Made by a program: the position numbers and the translations under genes. Of a stretch of 5,964 bases of DNA, positions 4,838-5,964 are shown in pieces. Below the pieces are notes generated by a model. The model did no database searches and was not told the origin of the DNA. It saw only the letters and a list, made by a program, of their open reading frames with translations. Every line of letters begins with the position of its first letter. Within the stretch, counting starts at the first letter, position 1. This stretch comes from a bacterium (GTDB lineage Bacteria > Chloroflexota > Dormibacteria > Aeolococcales > Bog-877). The DNA lies in the NCBI GenBank assembly GCA_021798435.1, contig JAJZGN010000123.1, positions 1 to 5,964 of the forward strand. Reading direction: 5' to 3'.

Positions 4838-5964
4838 GGTCCGAGCGGCTTCCTCTCCCGGAGCTCCCACCCGGCCGGCGCAATCTGGTCCTGGCGGGCT
4901 TCATGGGGGTGGGCAAGACCACTGTCGGCCGCCACGTGGCGGACCTTCTCGGAATGCCCTTCTTCGACCTGGATGAAGAGGTTGAGCGGTCCTGGGGCGG
5001 CTCCCTCTCCGACCTCTTCCGCACCGAGGGGGAGCGGGGATTCCGCCGCCGCGAGGCAGCGATGCTGGAGGCGGCGGCGCTCCTCTCGGGGGCGGTGGTG
5101 GCGGTGGGGGGAGGTGCAGTCCTCCACCCTGAGGGGTTCGCCCGCCTCGCTTCGGGCTCTGTCGTGGTGCCCCTGGAGTGCTCCTGGACCGAGCTGGTCC
5201 GCCGGCTGGAGGCGACGCGTGGGGGGCGGCCGCTGCTCTGGGGGGGCGAGGCCGAATGGAGCGAGCTGCTGAGCGGCCGCGAGCCGCTCTACCGGGCGCT
5301 GGGAGCCGGGGTCAAAACCGCCGCTCGGACGCCATCTGAGGTCGGCGAGGAGGTGGTGCGGCGGTATCGAGCCCGGGATGAGGCTCCCTCACCTCCGCCG
5401 CTTCACGGTGCCGCGACCGAAGTGTTGGTGAAGCCGGGTGCGCTCCACGAGCTGGGAGCATTGGTTTCCCGGGTGTCCCTGCGGGCGGAACGGGCGATCG
5501 TCATCTCCGAGAAGGGACTTGAGAGACAGCGGCGGACTGTGGTCGCGGCGCTCCGTCGTCAGGGACTCACCGTCCGGACCTGCTCGACGGTCGGCGGGGA
5601 GGAAGGCAAGACCGTGCCGGCCCTGACTGGGCTCTGGCGCCGGCTGGCAGGCTTCGAGGCCGACCGCGGCGACCTCGTGGTGGCGGTCGGTGGCGGCGCG
5701 CTTCTCGACCTGGTGGGCTTCGCGGCGGCGACCTATGCCCGCGGGATCCCTCTCGTCAATGTGCCCACCACAGTCCTGGCGATGGCGGACGCGGCCCTGG
5801 GGGGCAAGGTGGCCGTCGATTTTGCCGGCCGCAAAAACCTGGTCGGGTGCTTCTACCCGGCCCGGCTTGTGATCTGCGACACCGATCTGCTCGGGGAGGA
5901 GAGTCCCGCGGTCTGGGTTCACGGGCTCTCGGAGATAGCTAAGTGCGCGGTGCTCGGCTCCCCG
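4834..5964 (+). CDS. aroKB: Fused shikimate kinase / 3-dehydroquinate synthase (AroK-AroB), 3'-truncated by the window
   Basis: One frame runs without a stop from the GTG at 4834 to the window edge: 377 codons. Residues about 17-178 are shikimate kinase (step 5): Walker A GFMGVGKTT at 22-30, FFDLDEE at 43-49 with shikimate-binding D47, FRRRE at 70-74 (R71), VGGGAV at 91-96, lid arginine R132 in GGRPLL, and REPLYR at 149-154. A proline-rich linker (APSPPP, about 184-189) follows. From about 194 comes 3-dehydroquinate synthase (step 2, NAD and metal dependent): GGEEGK at 254-259, DRGDLVVAVGGG at 277-288, VPTT at 310-313, GGK at 323-325, GRKNLVG at 332-338, and HGLSEIAK at 363-370 with metal ligand E367 and K370. 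The two further metal-binding histidines of the family lie past the edge; roughly 120-170 residues are missing. The NAD loop reads GGGALLD instead of GGGxxGD. The start overlaps the aroC stop (GTGA), with no clear ribosome site. Confidence 0.96.
   Translation, partial: MRSERLPLPELPPGRRNLVLAGFMGVGKTTVGRHVADLLGMPFFDLDEEVERSWGGSLSDLFRTEGERGFRRREAAMLEAAALLSGAVVAVGGGAVLHPEGFARLASGSVVVPLECSWTELVRRLEATRGGRPLLWGGEAEWSELLSGREPLYRALGAGVKTAARTPSEVGEEVVRRYRARDEAPSPPPLHGAATEVLVKPGALHELGALVSRVSLRAERAIVISEKGLERQRRTVVAALRRQGLTVRTCSTVGGEEGKTVPALTGLWRRLAGFEADRGDLVVAVGGGALLDLVGFAAATYARGIPLVNVPTTVLAMADAALGGKVAVDFAGRKNLVGCFYPARLVICDTDLLGEESPAVWVHGLSEIAKCAVLGSP

Noticed and set aside
4973..5272. A separate 99-codon plus-strand gene near the right edge
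   Set aside because: It is out of frame with the shikimate kinase that fills this region; the product is Arg/Ser/Gly-rich with no motif.
5389..5922. A minus-strand open frame of 177 codons opposite the AroB domain
   Set aside because: It is antisense to conserved dehydroquinate synthase motifs and shows no motif or ribosome site of its own.
1..5964. A hidden mobile, CRISPR, RNA or defence element
   Set aside because: I saw no direct repeats, tRNA-like folds, inverted-repeat ends or non-coding gaps. All six genes overlap end to start and all belong to one known pathway.

Overview
The window is a very GC-rich (roughly 70% by eye) stretch of bacterial chromosome. It is filled edge to edge by one plus-strand operon for aromatic amino acid (shikimate/chorismate) biosynthesis. 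Six genes are visible: a type I-beta DAHP synthase (aroF, 5' end outside the window), prephenate dehydrogenase (tyrA), EPSP synthase (aroA), shikimate dehydrogenase (aroE), chorismate synthase (aroC), and a fused shikimate kinase / 3-dehydroquinate synthase (aroKB, 3' end outside the window). There is no intergenic space. No RNA gene, mobile element, repeat array, promoter or terminator could be supported.

Layout: aroF 1-773 (partial), tyrA 770-1618, aroA 1615-2886, aroE 2883-3710, aroC 3707-4837, aroKB 4834-5964 (partial). Each of the five junctions is a 4-base overlap in which the upstream TGA stop lies inside the downstream start: GTGA four times and TTGA once. All five visible starts are therefore non-ATG. 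This points to one polycistronic message with translational coupling.

The visible genes cover shikimate steps 1 (AroF), 2 (AroB domain), 4 (AroE), 5 (AroK domain), 6 (AroA) and 7 (AroC), plus the tyrosine branch (TyrA). Only step 3, 3-dehydroquinate dehydratase, is not seen; it may lie just downstream. From memory, the order aroF-tyrA-aroA-aroE-aroC-aroKB and the AroK-AroB fusion resemble the Thermotoga maritima aromatic operon. The base composition is quite unlike Thermotoga, so a high-GC lineage (for example Chloroflexota, Dormibacterota or an actinobacterial relative) is more likely. The taxon cannot be fixed from this window.

I found no new type of system. The points worth a second look are modest: the fusion, the uniform overlaps with alternative starts, and substitutions at normally conserved positions in AroA, AroC and the NAD loop of the AroB domain.
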